The translations under genes and the position numbers were made by a program. The notes below the pieces were generated by a model that was not told the origin of the DNA, ran no database searches, and saw only the letters and a list, made by a program, of their open reading frames with translations. Shown piece after piece: positions 1 to 11,345 of a DNA stretch of 64,000 bases. Position 1 is the first letter of the stretch, and each line of letters opens with the position of its first letter. Location of the stretch: assembly GCA_965153355.1 (NCBI GenBank), contig OZ231126.1:104160001-104224000 (forward strand), written 5' to 3'. Source of the DNA: Flaccisagitta enflata. Taxonomy: Eukaryota > Chaetognatha > Sagittoidea > Aphragmophora.

Positions 1-195
1 CGTGGGATTGGACCTCAGAACCGGGCCCTTACCATCGCGTTGGCAGGTTCTGTATTGAGGAAGCAAAAGCGCCTTCAACATTTCAACAATTATTCCACCT
101 TGTCATCGACAGATGCAGTCGACTCAATAGGATCGTCAATTCTTGGGTTAATCTGGCCGTTCACGTCACATTTTGCCGGCTATATTTCCTTATAG
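1..195 (+). pseudogene. Possible 3' end of a coding region running in from the left edge
   Basis: Frame 1 is open from the first base to a TAG at 193-195 (64 codons), without an ATG near the start. The residues are ordinary in composition and include a hydrophobic stretch near the end (around GLIWPF). I do not recognise a family. A run this short can occur by chance in sequence of this composition, so this may be the tail of a retroelement ORF or nothing. Confidence 0.2.
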
Positions 196-925
196 ACTCT
201 AGAAAAGACGCTTCGTATTGCTAAAAATTACGTTTACGCCTATTAAATAGACGCTTTTTACCATATTTTGCACTGATACGGGCATTATTAGGACGCCTTT
301 TCGACTTCCCTGAGCGCCAAACAAAGGTGAGAGCTTGACTTGGGTCCGTATTTTGTATCATTTCTCCCATACTTAGCCATATTTTTCCCGTTTCTGGCTT
401 ATTTTTCCCGTATTAAGTCTTGTATTTTGTCATTATTCCGTCATTATTTGTTCAGTATTTTGTCACTTTCAGTAATATTGAGTATTTCTGGCTAGATATC
501 TGTATGTTTAGCTGCATTTTCATTAGCTCCTTTCATTTTCACTGTCTTGCAGCTTTAACTGCTTTGCCTACGTTCAAATAAAAGAAGATTTGGTTGATAT
601 TGCACTGTATTTGTTCACGAGATTGAAGTTTAGTCACGAGCGGCGCAGCCGCATACGGGAGAGCTAGAGGCATTGGGCATTAGTTTAGTACACGAGAATA
701 CACCTTGGAGGCTCCCAAGTTGCGTTGATGGGGGGTTGGTGGCCTATGTTTCAGCAATGCGATTTTGCATACTCTTCTCATAAACATCTGTGAAAAAACC
801 CTGTACAAATTTTTTGAATTTCTATATTTCATTAGGAAGCCCTACGTCAAAATGACATTGACAATAGGTTGCTGACAAAGATAAAAAGGCTTCCTGGTGA
901 GTGCAGATTTTGAATCTCCACCTAG
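196..925. other. Non-coding AT-rich spacer
   Basis: No supported gene. The stretch 350-480 has loosely repeated phrases such as TTTTGTCATTATT and TTTTTCCCGT that look like a degenerate short repeat. The rest is unremarkable. Confidence 0.5.
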
Positions 926-1096
926 ATTTCAACTTCAATGATACACATTTATTTGAAAATAAAAAATGCAAAAAATTAACTCATCCCAAACGTACAGGGC
1001 TTTCGTCCAGATGTATCTTCAAAACTAGACCAATCCCAGGTATGTAGCTCAATTCGTTTAGAAGTTATAGAGAAAACAAGACAATCTCTCAGAACC
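926..1096 (+). repeat. Direct repeat copy 1 (170 bp)
   Basis: Nearly identical to 2355-2523, with two small indels (one extra T in the first run, one extra A in the AAAAAA tract). It contains the phrase AGCTCAATTCGTTTAGAA, which recurs in altered form near 15215 and 34423, so this is a piece of a dispersed repeat family. No coding potential. Confidence 0.85.
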
Positions 1097-1194
1097 AACG
1101 GATTGCGTAGAAAATTCAGAAACCCGTTTTTTGTCACGTTTTGCTATTCCCCAATAGCATCAAAGACACTATAGTTACGATTTTTGCATATAAC

Positions 1195-1395
1195 GACTTC
1201 GTTTCTGGTCGTTACGGTCTATTTAAAGCTACATAAAGCTATACAAAGCTATCAAAAGCATTAAAAAGCTATTTACAACCATTTGAAGCTATTTGAAGCT
1301 AATCAAAGCTATTTAAAGCTAGTTAAAAGACATAAAATGAAATTTCTGTGTCTGTCTGTCTGTCTATCTGTCTGTCTCACTTTCTGTCTCTAGTT
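1195..1395 (+). repeat. Degenerate 10-bp array (AAAGCTATTT) followed by GTCT microsatellite
   Basis: 1225-1330 is a run of about ten imperfect copies of AAAGCTATTT. It is followed at 1345-1390 by (GTCT)n. A 10-bp array next to a GTCY array is the same internal architecture seen in the hairpin-ended elements elsewhere in the window, with a different 10-mer. Confidence 0.6.
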
Positions 1396-1740
1396 TTTTT
1401 TCTATGAGAGACTGAGACCAAAACGGAGAGAATTGTTTCAGCATTCATGTTACGTCGATATTATTGAAATCTCATATTAAGCATGTCGGAGAATAATTGA
1501 TCATTTTCAAACTTTGGTCAATTTCTATCACAACATTCTTGATAAAAAGAAAAATATAAATACTAATATGTAAAAATCTTAAAGAATAGATAATTAGAAT
1601 ATATGAAACTAGAATTTAATAATGAAACCTTGAATATTGAAGGTTAAAAAAAGAGAAAAAAGAAAAACTGCATATCAAAAATCAAAAGTGGAAAAATTAA
1701 AAGGAAAAAAATCAAAATGAAAAAAGAAAAAAGTAAAAAA

Positions 1741-1920
1741 AAAAAAAGAATTAAAAATAAAAAGTGAAAAGTGAAAAATGAAAAGTGAAAAGTGAAAAGT
1801 GAAAAGTGAAAAGTGAAAAGTGAAAAGTGAAAAGTGAAAAGTAAAAAGTGAAAAGTGAAAAGCAAAGATAAATAGTAAAAAATAGTAAAGGGGAAAAAGA
1901 GAAAAAAAAAGAAAAAGTGA
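1741..1920 (+). repeat. (GTGAAAA)n minisatellite
   Basis: A 7-bp unit repeated about 15 times, core 1762-1862, in a purine-rich flank. Open frames across it on the minus strand are products of the repeat, not genes. Confidence 0.9.
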
Positions 1921-2060
1921 AAAAAATCATTACTGATGATGAATGGGGGGGTCGGTAACAACGAACTTTGGAAATGCCAGTCGGACATATGGCCAAAGTG
2001 TGCACAATAACAATATATAAACACATGTGAAAGGAAAAAGGGGTAACACCATATCATTTA

Positions 2061-2164
2061 CAGTCGTGCCACACCCTTTATTTACATTGTAATGAATAGG
2101 GAGAAGGAAGAGGAAGAGGAAGCTCCTATACTTTACAATGGGAAAGGTAGGGTTGGCACGACTG
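2061..2164. mobile_element. 104-bp MITE with CAGTCGTGCC ends and TA target duplication
   Basis: Both ends read inward as CAGTCGTGCC followed by a similar C-rich segment. Both are flanked by TA (2059-2060 and 2165-2166). CAGT-type ends with a TA duplication are typical of Tc1/mariner-superfamily MITEs. The centre is GGAAGAGGAAGAGG-rich and has no ORF. Confidence 0.7.
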
Positions 2165-2354
2165 TAAATGATAAAGTCTCATGAACTTTTCCTTTTAGTT
2201 ATTAGGTTGATTTGTGATTGCGCACGGTCTGGGGATATGTCCAATTGGCATTTTCAAAGTAGGTTGATATCGACCCCCCCAATGATGAATATATTGTATA
2301 ACATTCTTTCCATCTTTATTCTTCGTTTAAAATGATCACAAAAAATCCATAATG

Positions 2355-2523
2355 ATTTCAACTTCAAGATACACATTTATTTGAAAATAAAAAATGCAAA
2401 AAATAACTCATCCCAAACGTACAGGGCTTTCGTCCAGATGTATCTTCAAAACTAGACCAATCCCAGGTATGTAGCTCAATTCGTTTAGAAGTTATAGAGA
2501 AAACAAGACAATCTCTCAGAACC
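2355..2523 (+). repeat. Direct repeat copy 2
   Basis: Second copy of 926-1096 in the same orientation, 1.43 kb away. High identity suggests a recent duplication or two recent insertions of one family. Confidence 0.85.
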
Positions 2524-3351
2524 GCATCCACTTGGACTTCGGACCATTTACCTTCATTTTGGTATATCTCTTCAAAAGAATGAGCTAAGAACCTCCGGTT
2601 GGGCTTAAATTGAAGAATTTTTACAGGGCTTTTAATTGAAAACAAAAAACGCCTATAGTAATTGCTCAATGGTGGCTAGAAATAAAAGCATAGGTGAAAA
2701 AAAGGGCTTCAAAAACTGCTCGGAATTGAGCACCTTATTTTCATCCATACTAAACATTTAGAAATTGATTCTTTTGCCAGAAAATGTCTATAACCTTTGT
2801 TTTTACACCCGTCAGCACCAATATAATGGAAGAACAAAGACGGCAGAGAGTTTTTAAGATCCTTAAAAAAATACTTTCTATACCTAACAGTGCTTTTAAA
2901 AAAAATTCTTAGTGGAATGTCATATAACTGTTGGTTTTTCTGCATTTTTGAGCAGCGTTGGGGTGTGAGAGCATGTAACTAGCAAAAAGAAAACTACTCC
3001 CCGAGCGCTTTTAGAGTAATCTTCAAAATAGAAAAAAATTAAACCTATCTTCAATGCAGATTCTAAGGAGCTGTATTTACTCATTTTCAATTCCATATTG
3101 TTATTCGATACAAAATTTCCTTATTTGATAAGTCACACTTTATGGTTTTTTATAGAAATTAGGTTTTCATATTCTGAGCTACCATAACTTTTTTTCAGCG
3201 GTGATTCAAAAAAATTAAAATTTCAATTCTTTGCAAATGAAAAGGAATTTTGCATAGATTAACGATATGGAATCCGAGATTTAGTCAACACATCCCAGAA
3301 AAACCTGCATTGAAATTAGGTCATTTTTTTTTTCTGATTTTAAAGATTATT
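2524..3351. other. Non-coding AT-rich sequence
   Basis: No supported gene. Short open frames on the minus strand show no family resemblance. Oligo-T tracts and the style of sequence match the decayed MITE-like material at 15.1-15.7 and 44.8-45.2 kb. Confidence 0.5.
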
Positions 3352-3622
3352 CAACAAGCCCAACCGGGCAACAATGCGTCCGGGCTGTATCTCAGCGTGT
3401 ATTGATTATATGACATATTGGAGAGACAGGTGGATGAACAGACGGGTGAAAAGACTCAAAACATGTTGGTTGATCATTTGTTTCAGTGTCAGATCTCACC
3501 GTGGCCAAAAACAGCCAAGAAACGTGGTTTTTGCACAGGTGCACGGATGGATGGACCGACGGACCAACCAATGGACGGACAGACCCTCTTATAGAGATGC
3601 GTTCCTGATGGATGCATCAAAA
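3352..3622 (+). mobile_element. Hairpin-ended GTCY element, GATGC-stem subtype
   Basis: Contains a (GGAC/GGATG)n tetranucleotide-type stretch at 3545-3585, then CTCTTATAGAGATGCG and a hairpin with stem GATGC/GCATC (about 3596-3618) followed by AAAA. It shares its layout, but not its stem sequence, with the AGTCGC-type copies. Confidence 0.55.
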
Positions 3623-4353
3623 AAGTGCTCAGGGAATGATTTTGTTTTTGCTAGTTACATGCTCTTGCACCCCAATACTGCTCCAAAATGCAGAAAAACC
3701 CACAGTTATATGACTTTTCACTCAGAATTGTTTTAAGAGCACAGTGCAAATCAAAGCAGATTTTTCTTAAATCAGTTGAAAGTAGAGCGGGGAAAGTTCA
3801 AACTACAGTTGATCCTCGATAGAGAGTAACCAGCTAGAAAGGCTAATATTTTTGTCTTAATAAGTACAGAATCATCAAAATACTAAGTTTTATATTCAAA
3901 TCAGAACTAGAACCATCACAGTTATATCAAAGAAAAGTATAAATGACATCATTTGTCAATGCTGACTATTTCTTAGCCTTGTTGTTTTCCCAGACCAACG
4001 CCATTCTCAAGGCTAATAGCTGCAGGCCACCCAAGACCCTGCAATCTCTCCGACTTGTTGATCATAAATGTATATGTAAAGCGAAAAACCAGTTTTTTCA
4101 ATGTTTTCAGCATTAAAGGTCCAGCTGTTCCAAGCCTCTGTGCCTCTGTGCTTTACATGTTGCATAGCAATGACGACTTTGGGTGTTGTCTTGAATGGTT
4201 GAGCGAATACAATCTTTTTGTAGATGTTGCTTTCGGTATACGCATCTGCATGCAGTTTCTGGGAAATTTGAGCCGCAATTAGAATTCTTTTGAGATCTAC
4301 ATCTCTCCCTGCAACTGAGCTTATTATCTAAATAACAAATTTAATTCCTATCC
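3623..4353. other. Non-coding sequence
   Basis: No supported gene, RNA or clear repeat boundary. Confidence 0.5.
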
Positions 4354-4625
4354 AAACAAAGCCAGATACATGGCACCCGGCCCCAGACAGTTGGGCAGGG
4401 TCAGTTGTGCAAAAAACGCTCTTAATTCAGGAAGGAGATGGAGGGTGGAGGGATGGACAGACTGGCCAACAAAGCAACCTGTAGAGTTGCATGTCAGCAA
4501 CTGGTTAAGACCAGAAAATTTCCAGTTGCGGACAAGTGGGCAAGGGTGGAGATGGGCGTTTCCACACTTTCTTACTGGATGACCACAGACCAACGGACCA
4601 ACAGACCAACAAACCAAGTCTCCTA
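4354..4625 (+). mobile_element. Hairpin-ended GTCY element plus an adjoining partial copy
   Basis: 4354-4505 runs from an ACAAAGCC start to a hairpin AGTTGC/GCAACT at 4485-4502, preceded by TGTAGAG. From about 4517 a second start (AGTTGCGGACAAGTGGGC) opens a partial copy with a (GACCAACN)n stretch to about 4615. Open frames on both strands here are repeat products. Confidence 0.65.
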
Positions 4626-4782
4626 TTAATTTGCTAGGCTGTGGCAAAAAAGGATTAATCAATGAGTTGTAACAAAATTTTGCCATGACAAGAAGGGAGA
4701 ATAAAAAGGAAAATAATTGCAAAAGCTTTAATTATCAGCGGTTCACGTGCCTCGTTTTTGATAGAAGCTAAAGGAGGGAGCA

Positions 4783-5015
4783 GGGCAACAGCTCCAAAGG
4801 AGTTGATAACCTATACTTTCCCATAAGGGGAAGTTTTACTTCTTCTCTTGACAATTGGGATTTGGGGCTTTGTACCTTGAGGCTGGGATTTGGGCTTCAA
4901 TGCTAGGATTCAGTTCAAGAGGTTTAGATTTGGGCGTCAACGCTTGGATTTTGGATGCGAGACTGAGATTCAGGCCATGAGAGCGGGATTTGTGTTAGGG
5001 GGGGGGGGGGCAAAG
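4783..5015 (+). mobile_element. Left part of a GGGCAGCGG-family element with 20-bp tandem units
   Basis: Begins with a diverged GGGCAACAGCTCCAAAGGAG end, followed by imperfect tandem units of the type TTGAGGCTGGGATTTGGGC (4850-5000) and a G-tract. Compare the complete copy at 44333-44730. No clear right end is visible. Confidence 0.6.
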
Positions 5016-5223
5016 GAGGAGGATGAATGATTTTACAGGGTCCTTCCTTTCAAATGGCAAAAAGTACCAGTAAAGGGATTTGTGGCAAACAAGAAAAAAG
5101 TAAAAAAATGGGAGTCTCTTTTTTTTCAGTGCATGTTTTTCTGTGTATGTATCTCATACTGTCAGCTCTCTCTCTGTTGGTCTCTCTCTGTGTCTCTCTC
5201 TGCCTCTCTGTCTCTCTGTCTCT

Positions 5224-5229
<6 letters not shown>

Positions 5230-5286
<57 letters not shown>
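5230..5286 (+). repeat. (CT)n microsatellite
   Basis: Uninterrupted CT dinucleotides, with a TCTCTGTCTC-rich approach from 5165. Confidence 0.95.
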
Positions 5287-5289
<3 letters not shown>

Positions 5290-5943
5290 CAGTGAAATGC
5301 AAAAGCTAGCGTCAAAAAAGTTAGGGTCAACATCTTGATTTTCTCACTTGTCACATAGGGTCAGAAATTACTATCTAGGCAATATGTTTAGCAACATCTT
5401 TAAAGAGAGATATCTCAACTTTTCATTTAGATAACAAGGCCAAGAGATGTCCAATAGATGCGTCCTCTTTAGAAGTAAGATATTAAAATACAATTTATTA
5501 GGATGTAAAGATATCAGGATATAAAGATATAAAGATACTGAGATAAAGAGAAAAATAGAAACTGATTACCCCCTCACACCCTTCCCACGCCTCCCCACCA
5601 CCCCTCACGCCTCCCCACACCTCCCTACCCCCCCCCCACGCGACGCTATAACCCACTATGTCTGTTGGTTCATCGGGCCACCCATCAGTTTTTGGCGTGT
5701 TTTGCTTTTCTAGCCTTTTTTATCACTGCACCTGCCCACCCACATGCAACTTTGGTAGTTGCGTATATGGCCTTGTTTTTTATTATAAAGAGCCCTTTTT
5801 GTGGATACTTGTCTTACTTCAAAATGATGCTGTGGCTTAACTTTTCAACCCAGACCATAAGTACACAATAAGCATGATTTTTTTCATTTACTGTTTAGGC
5901 AAAATACTTACTTCATCACATGCTGATGAGGTGTAACAACCAG
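5287..5943. other. Non-coding; contains a C-rich tract and a small hairpin-element remnant
   Basis: 5565-5640 is a C-rich (CCTCCCCAC)n-like tract. 5636-5680 (CGCGACGCTATAACCC, then TGTCTGTTGGTTC) matches the inner side of the hairpin end of the GTCY family in minus orientation. No gene is supported. Confidence 0.5.
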
Positions 5944-6430
5944 CTATCCCAACTTGGCAGATTTGACCTGTAAAGAAAAAGAGGCTCCTGTTATTAGACT
6001 TAAAGTGTGAATTTTTACAGTTGATAAAGAACCCCACACAGAAGCATCCATCATTTTAAGGTCAAAGGGATTTTGAGCCTGTTGTCTAAGATTGTACTCA
6101 GAACTTTGCCTACTGATTAAGTTTGTTATGATTTTGGGTGCTCTTTGTAAAAAACAGTCATGGGTTAGCATCAAGCATTGTTGCTCATATAGATCATTAA
6201 ATTTAAGTAGGCCAAGCTTTTTCATTCGTGGCTCAGTGTGTGCTGAGAATTAAGATTTTGTAATTGTTCTTATGGCTTTCTTTTGGATATTCAAAATTCT
6301 CTTTCTATTTCGGGCATTGCAACCTCCCCATGCTGGAAGCCCATATTGCACATGCGGCTGGATTAATGAATGAAAGAGAATCTTTAGTGTTTGAGGCGGG
6401 AGCAAGTTTTTTTTAACTAGACCTAGACAT
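5944..6430 (-). pseudogene. LINE reverse-transcriptase C-terminal fragment
   Basis: Minus-strand translation gives the C-terminal region of a Jockey/CR1-type LINE ORF2: a segment like PPQTLKILFHSLIQPHVQYG, then GLPAWGGCNAR, QKKAIRTITKS, AHTEPRM and LGLLKFNDLYEQQCLMLTHD. The same phrases occur in order at 42775-43132, so the two are copies of one family. A TAA interrupts the frame after ITKS (near 6250) and the resemblance is lost beyond about 6000. The catalytic RT domain is missing. It is a dead 5'-truncated insertion. Confidence 0.8.
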
Positions 6431-7033
6431 TGGAGGCTTAGTCATAGTCCTCCCCGACAAAATGTTTACTCCTTGATCTTAACCACTGTTTAGGTTGGGA
6501 AATAAAATGTTTGATTGTAAAGGAAATTCTCATGATTCCGACACTGATCGTTTTTACCGTTTTTATATGTTGTTAATAGAAGAAGAATGAAAAAGTGAAA
6601 GGCTAAAAACAGAAGTCAAATATAAGAAGTAAAGAATGCATATCTCCATCCATTCATGATATGGTATTTACTGGACTGTGGACCAGTCAGAAATACACTG
6701 TTCAATGCCAGTGTAGTTTCTGGTAGGCTTATAGCTACCATCACCTTTATTACCATATTTCGCAAACAGAGGAGATAAAAGTGGTGAAGAAGAAGACTGT
6801 AGAAAATGAAAAGGCATCAAATGATGAAAAATGAAACTGAAGTGCAAAGGAAAGGTGGTCAAGGAAGAGGATAGAGCCAAAGCCCCGACCTTAAACAATG
6901 GAAAGGTTCAAACAATCTCAGTCACCATAGAATATGGTCACTGAGAGAGAGAGAGAGAGATTAACAGTGGACAGCCTCAGTCACCATAAAGAATACTATC
7001 CTAGAAATAAAAAAGTTTCCGCACATTTATATA
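6431..7033. other. Non-coding spacer with small hairpins
   Basis: A short inverted repeat CAGTCACCATA/TATGGTCACTG lies at about 6919-6945, followed by (GA)8. A second CAGTCACCATA occurs at 6976. No gene is supported. Confidence 0.45.
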
Positions 7034-7651
7034 CAGTACCTTCCGAGCAAACCCGGCTAAAACTGGAGGATTAATATTTGTTACTTTAATTTCATTTCCC
7101 AAACTTCATTTTTTGTATCTAACTTAATTAAAAGATACTCAATTCCTTGAACACATTTGGCTGTCAAAAAAAATAACTCGTGAAATCAAAGTGCATGAAC
7201 ACATCAATATGGAGTGTTTTAACCCAAACCATTGGATTCAGCAGAAAATTTTACCTATCTTAGACAACAAGAACAGCTCAGTCAGATAATTATTTCAGGT
7301 GTTATAGCCATTTAAAGTTTTTAAGGACAATTGTCCTAAATTATCTTGAGACAATTGTCCTTAGAAACTTAAAATAGCTGTAAAACCTGAAATAATTATC
7401 TGACTGAGCTGTTCTTGTAGTCTAGGATAGGTAAAATTTTCTGCTGAATCCAATGGTCTGGGTTAGAGCACTCCATATTGATGTCTTCATGCACTTTGAT
7501 TTCACGAGTTATTCTTATTAACAGCCAAATATGTTCAAGGAAGTAAGTATCTTTTAATGACATTGAATATAAAAAATGAAGTTTGGGAAATAAAATTGAA
7601 TTAACAAAAATTAATCCTCCAGTTTTAGCCGGGTTTGCTCGGAAGGTACTG
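7034..7651. mobile_element. 618-bp fold-back MITE with CAGTACCTTCCG ends, TA target duplication
   Basis: The two halves are inverted copies over almost the full length: CAGTACCTTCCGAGC at the left, GCTCGGAAGGTACTG at the right, with the centre around 7330-7345 (GACAATTGTC). TA flanks it on both sides (7032-7033, 7652-7653). CAGT ends plus TA duplication fit a Tc1/mariner-type non-autonomous element. The arms differ by scattered substitutions and small indels, so it is not newly formed. No transposase ORF. Confidence 0.9.
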
Positions 7652-8212
7652 TATATATCTCAGACTAGAATCAACTAATCATCAAAAAATTGGTGAGATT
7701 ATTAAAGCCCTTCTAATTTGCAAGCAATGTACGCAAACTGCATCTCTCTAACTCAGTACATTCAAAAGTTATTCAACTTTGAATGAAATGTTTCAATTTT
7801 GCTTTTGCTATTTCTACACAATCTTCAAATGAAAACACATCATCTTTTAAAAATAATTTTTTAACGCATTGAGCTAGACAGATGCAGTTTGTGTAAACTG
7901 CTTGCAAATGAAGGGCTGCATTTACGTCACCAACTTTTTTATGATTTGTTGAATCTCTTTGGAGCTATAAGTTTAAACATAGCAAAAGAAAAGATCAAGA
8001 AAATCCCTAGAAAGGTCTGGAACGCTCTCAGCTCACTCCAGAGTACTTAGGGAAGCTCTGCAAACTGCTTCTCTGATGAATGGCAACAGTGATTAAGTCA
8101 AAGGAGGCTAACATGAAATATTCATGGATTTACAATTGATTTGTGTTCATTTTTATGTCAATAAATGAACTAATGTCACTGGTGGAAACCTTTTTATTTC
8201 TAAGATAGTAGT

Positions 8213-8214
<2 letters not shown>
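7652..8214. other. Non-coding sequence
   Basis: No gene supported. Contains an internal near-repeat about GCAAACTGC with surrounding phrases (7735, 7890), probably a decayed fold-back element. Confidence 0.4.

Positions 8215-8301
<87 letters not shown>
8215..8301 (+). repeat. (GA)n microsatellite
   Basis: About 43 uninterrupted GA units. Open frames across it are low complexity. Confidence 0.95.
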
Positions 8302-8302
<1 letters not shown>

Positions 8303-8791
8303 CAGAATGAGAGAGGGATAGAGGATGGAAGAGAGAGGGAAAAAGAGAGGGTGAGAGTGAGACAAATTAGATTAACAGTGATAAAAGGCATAATTTGAAA
8401 CAGAGAAATCTACAAGAAAAATAATAATTAGAATCTTATAAATAGATCAAAATTGAATTAAATAAAATTAAATTAGATCGAATTAAATCAAATTCGATTA
8501 ATATTTATGTGAATATGAATATCAAGATAAAGTTATAAATAACCCAAGTTACTCTAAAGGGGAAAGGCAAAAATCTTTAAGCTCAACAAAATGAACAAGG
8601 CAAAGATGCAGAAATTTAACTAAAGGCTGATTGACTATTTGCTGGTATTACTATTAGCTAAATAAACTGGTAGGGTGGGGTAGGTTAGGACTTCAGAGCT
8701 AAGCTACATAATAGCATCTAGATGAAGAAAGCATAAAAGGATAAGGCTACATAATAGCATCTTACCAATTTATACTTCTAGCTAATATTGG
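8302..8791. other. Non-coding AT-rich sequence downstream of the Penelope-like ORF
   Basis: Contains AATTAAATxAAATT-like degenerate repeats (8450-8500) and a duplicated phrase GCTACATAATAGCATCT (8703, 8746). This may include the 3' region of the Penelope-like element. Confidence 0.4.
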
Positions 8792-10489
8792 TTATTGGCT
8801 AAAAGTATCAAACCTAGGCCCTAAAGCTACGTTTACTGGTTGAGAGAAGGGTGTTATTCCTGGATGAGTCACTGAGCTAATGGTTAATGTGTTAGTTTGG
8901 GGGTTATCTAAGATATCATAAAACCAAATTTGACTATCTGTGGGAATACTCCATCTTTCAAATTCCGACCTATAAGTACCTAATACTTGTATAAATTCTT
9001 TTGCTAATCTAACTCTTTCATGACCTCTTTGCATTAGTATATTAGCTAGTAATCTAGTTCTATCTGTAAAATCATTTACAATTGTGCACAGTCTCTGACA
9101 TCCCAGAATCTGACTATAAAATACTTTGTAACATATTCTAGCTGAGATATTACTATCTAAAAAGGGCATTGTAACTACTTCAAATGGGAAACTATCTGTT
9201 TTATTATAAACTTTTGTTCTAAATCTACCTTCAGATATTGTAACATTCATATCTAAGACAGTTGCCTGACTCAAATCATCATTCTCCTGAGACAATTCTA
9301 AACTAGGTGGATAAATGTCCTTAGCTATATCTCTAAAGTTATATAAGTTATATAATTCATGATTTTTAACTTTACTATCTATGTATCTGAATTCATCTAC
9401 CATCAAAGAGCAATTGGAAAGCCATCCTGAGCTTTTACCGCCCATGATGATTCCTCTTGTCTGTCTAAATATTTTACCAAAAGCCTTAATGTATGATTCC
9501 CCAATTAGCAGGGAAATCATCTCTATAATCTCCGTCAAGCTATATGTGCACGGCTTGTTACTGTCCCTTGTCCAGTATGCCGACTCATAACCTACACTAA
9601 TTGATTGACATCCACTATTCTTAGACTATTTATCTAATAACCAAGTCATGTTACTAACTAAATGACTATGCTCAAAAAGAGTATATAACGTTGAAAAATC
9701 ATTAACTGATATAAGTCTAGCATCACCTTGAAAGCGATCTAAACCTGCCTTTAAGTCTGCGCTCTTTTCTATGTCAAAACTATATCTAATGCCTGAAAGA
9801 CCTTCATATTTTTTACATAGATTCATAAAATGTCCTTTGCACATCTTAAGACTTTTAGCTACTATCTCATCTAAGTAAGAAGTGACCACTTTTACATTAC
9901 CAGCTATGTATCTAAATTTTACTGGATTCTTATGGAATTTTGGATTATGGTAAAGCATAGCTATCTTTTTCTCGGGCTCTTTTGGTGCTGCGTGGTATCT
10001 ATCTAATTTGATAGCTAATTCATCACAAACCTCCTGCTCTGATCTATTTACAAAGAGGTAAGTATCGTTACCAGGCTGTGCATTGTTCATACCCAGCTCC
10101 TGACATAGCTTAATGAAATAAAATTTTCTACATGTGAAGGCAAAATTGCCCGCCGCTTTATCTACAACTGTTATAACAAATTTACTCTGTAGTCTATCTA
10201 ATTTGTTCTTACAATCTTTATCAGATAAAACTGGAGCATTCCAATGCCTGGTTCTACCTAAAAAGTCTATTCTATTGTTAACTGTTTCTACAAATTTAAG
10301 TCTCCAATTGCTAAACTTACTCTTAGGAATTTTAAATTTTCCGACTAATTTACAAACTAACTCATCCACATTTTTTAAAAAAGCCTCCTTAACGTAATCC
10401 TTTCTATAGTAATGTAAACGAAAAATTTTTTTTTTCTCCAAACCCCTAATGTCCGGTATGAGTCGATGCAGTATTAAAAGGGCTTTCAT
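8792..10489 (-). pseudogene. Penelope-like element reverse transcriptase (Naiad-like), one nonsense codon
   Basis: A continuous minus-strand frame of about 565 codons is broken only by a TAG at 9623-9625. Recognisable blocks in order are VVDKAAGNFAF, LYHNPKFHKNPVKFRYIAGN, KMCKGHFMNLC, ISVNDFSTLYTLFEH, then (after the stop) GIIMGGKSSGWLSNCSLMVD, YIDSK and RDIAKDIYPPSLEL. These are the conserved blocks of Penelope-like RTs of the type with an N-terminal GIY-YIG. The stretch NLYNFRDIAKDIYPP suggests that a short segment around the catalytic YxDD motif is deleted (inference from the usual order of motifs). The N-terminal part of the same element lies upstream at 13636-14654, separated by an insertion of about 3.2 kb. 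With a stop and a probable loss of catalytic residues, it is inactive. Confidence 0.85.
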
Positions 10490-10794
10490 TTGATACCTCG
10501 TAACATATATTTTTTGGTATTTTATGTCGTTGTTACTAAAAAGTTGTAAAATGGCCCTATCAGATGTTCCTGCCTACTTTTTCTCAATCACCTTCACTCT
10601 TATTTTAAACTTATAAATAAACAAGATTTGCCAAAAAAGACTCAAAATACTTTCTTTTAATTAGGCGAAAAGGTAAAATATCAATTTTCATTAAAAAAAA
10701 TGCATAAAACAGCAATGCCGAACAAATAGTGGGAAAAGGCCCAATCATGAAAAACGCTAAATTATTTCGACGAGCATGTAGAATTTGATGATGA
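10490..10794. other. Left side of the insertion splitting the Penelope-like element
   Basis: AT-rich sequence without a supported gene. Around 10431 the Penelope reading frame loses resemblance (oligo-T tract), so the insertion border is probably near 10420-10500. Confidence 0.4.
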
Positions 10795-11195
10795 CTACAC
10801 TGATGCTGATTGTCTGTCCTCTCGCTCTTTGTCTTTCTTGGCAAGCTGAATAATGTCTTTCAACTTTTGCGTCATTTCCGCCACTGAAAACGCGCGACCA
10901 GCTTGAGAAAATGCGCCTAATTTAGCCGGAAATGGTTGACGCAAATTCTTCTTACGAAACAATATCTGTGTCTTGAGTGCGTCGAGTTTGAGCTTTTGAT
11001 CGCCCCATCTTCCCGTTGTGAGCTTAGCCAACTCCTCGTCAACAGCTTCTTCCGTTTTCCAGAGGCCGCCGATGTTTTCAATGAGCGTGTAAAGGCTCTC
11101 AAGCTCCTTGGATTTTTCCCGTTCTTTTCTGGCCTTTTCTTCACGTGCTTTCTGAAGATTGTCTTGGCGAATTCGCAGCACCTCCGCCTGAAAAT
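10795..11195 (-). pseudogene. Exon-like segment of an unnamed invertebrate gene family, C-terminal part
   Basis: Minus-strand coding stretch rich in K, E and R, beginning just after a good acceptor-like sequence (TATATTTTCAG, then codons for A-E-V-L-R-I-R). It predicts a coiled coil (QDNLQKAREEKARKEREK), then GLWKTEEAVDEELAKL, LKLDALKTQILFRKKNL and VAEMTQKLKDII. From memory this order (a coiled coil, then GLW, LRALKAQLNFRK and a TxEMTxxL tail) recurs in uncharacterised, multi-copy proteins of cnidarians, molluscs and fish that are often found near transposons. The function is unknown. It sits on the same strand as 11544-12085 and 12384-12565, which look like its preceding exons. Confidence is good that it is coding-derived, low on identity. 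Confidence 0.55.
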
Positions 11196-11224
11196 ATATC
11201 ACCATATCGCTTAAACAAAATCAT

Positions 11225-11345
11225 TTCTCCCCCATTCATTCTTTCATTCATTCATTCATTCATTCATTCATTCAGTAATTCATTCATTCAGTAATTCATT
11301 CATTCATTTTTTCATTCATTAATTCAGTAATTCATTCATTCATTT
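11225..11345 (+). repeat. (ATTC)n microsatellite
   Basis: Imperfect tetranucleotide repeat lying in the intron-like gap between two exon-like segments. A weaker extension runs to about 11530. Confidence 0.9.

Noticed and set aside
5910-5950. CTGATGAG resembling a hammerhead-ribozyme core
   Set aside because: No GAAA segment or supporting stems at the required positions, and it is not near the Penelope-like element.
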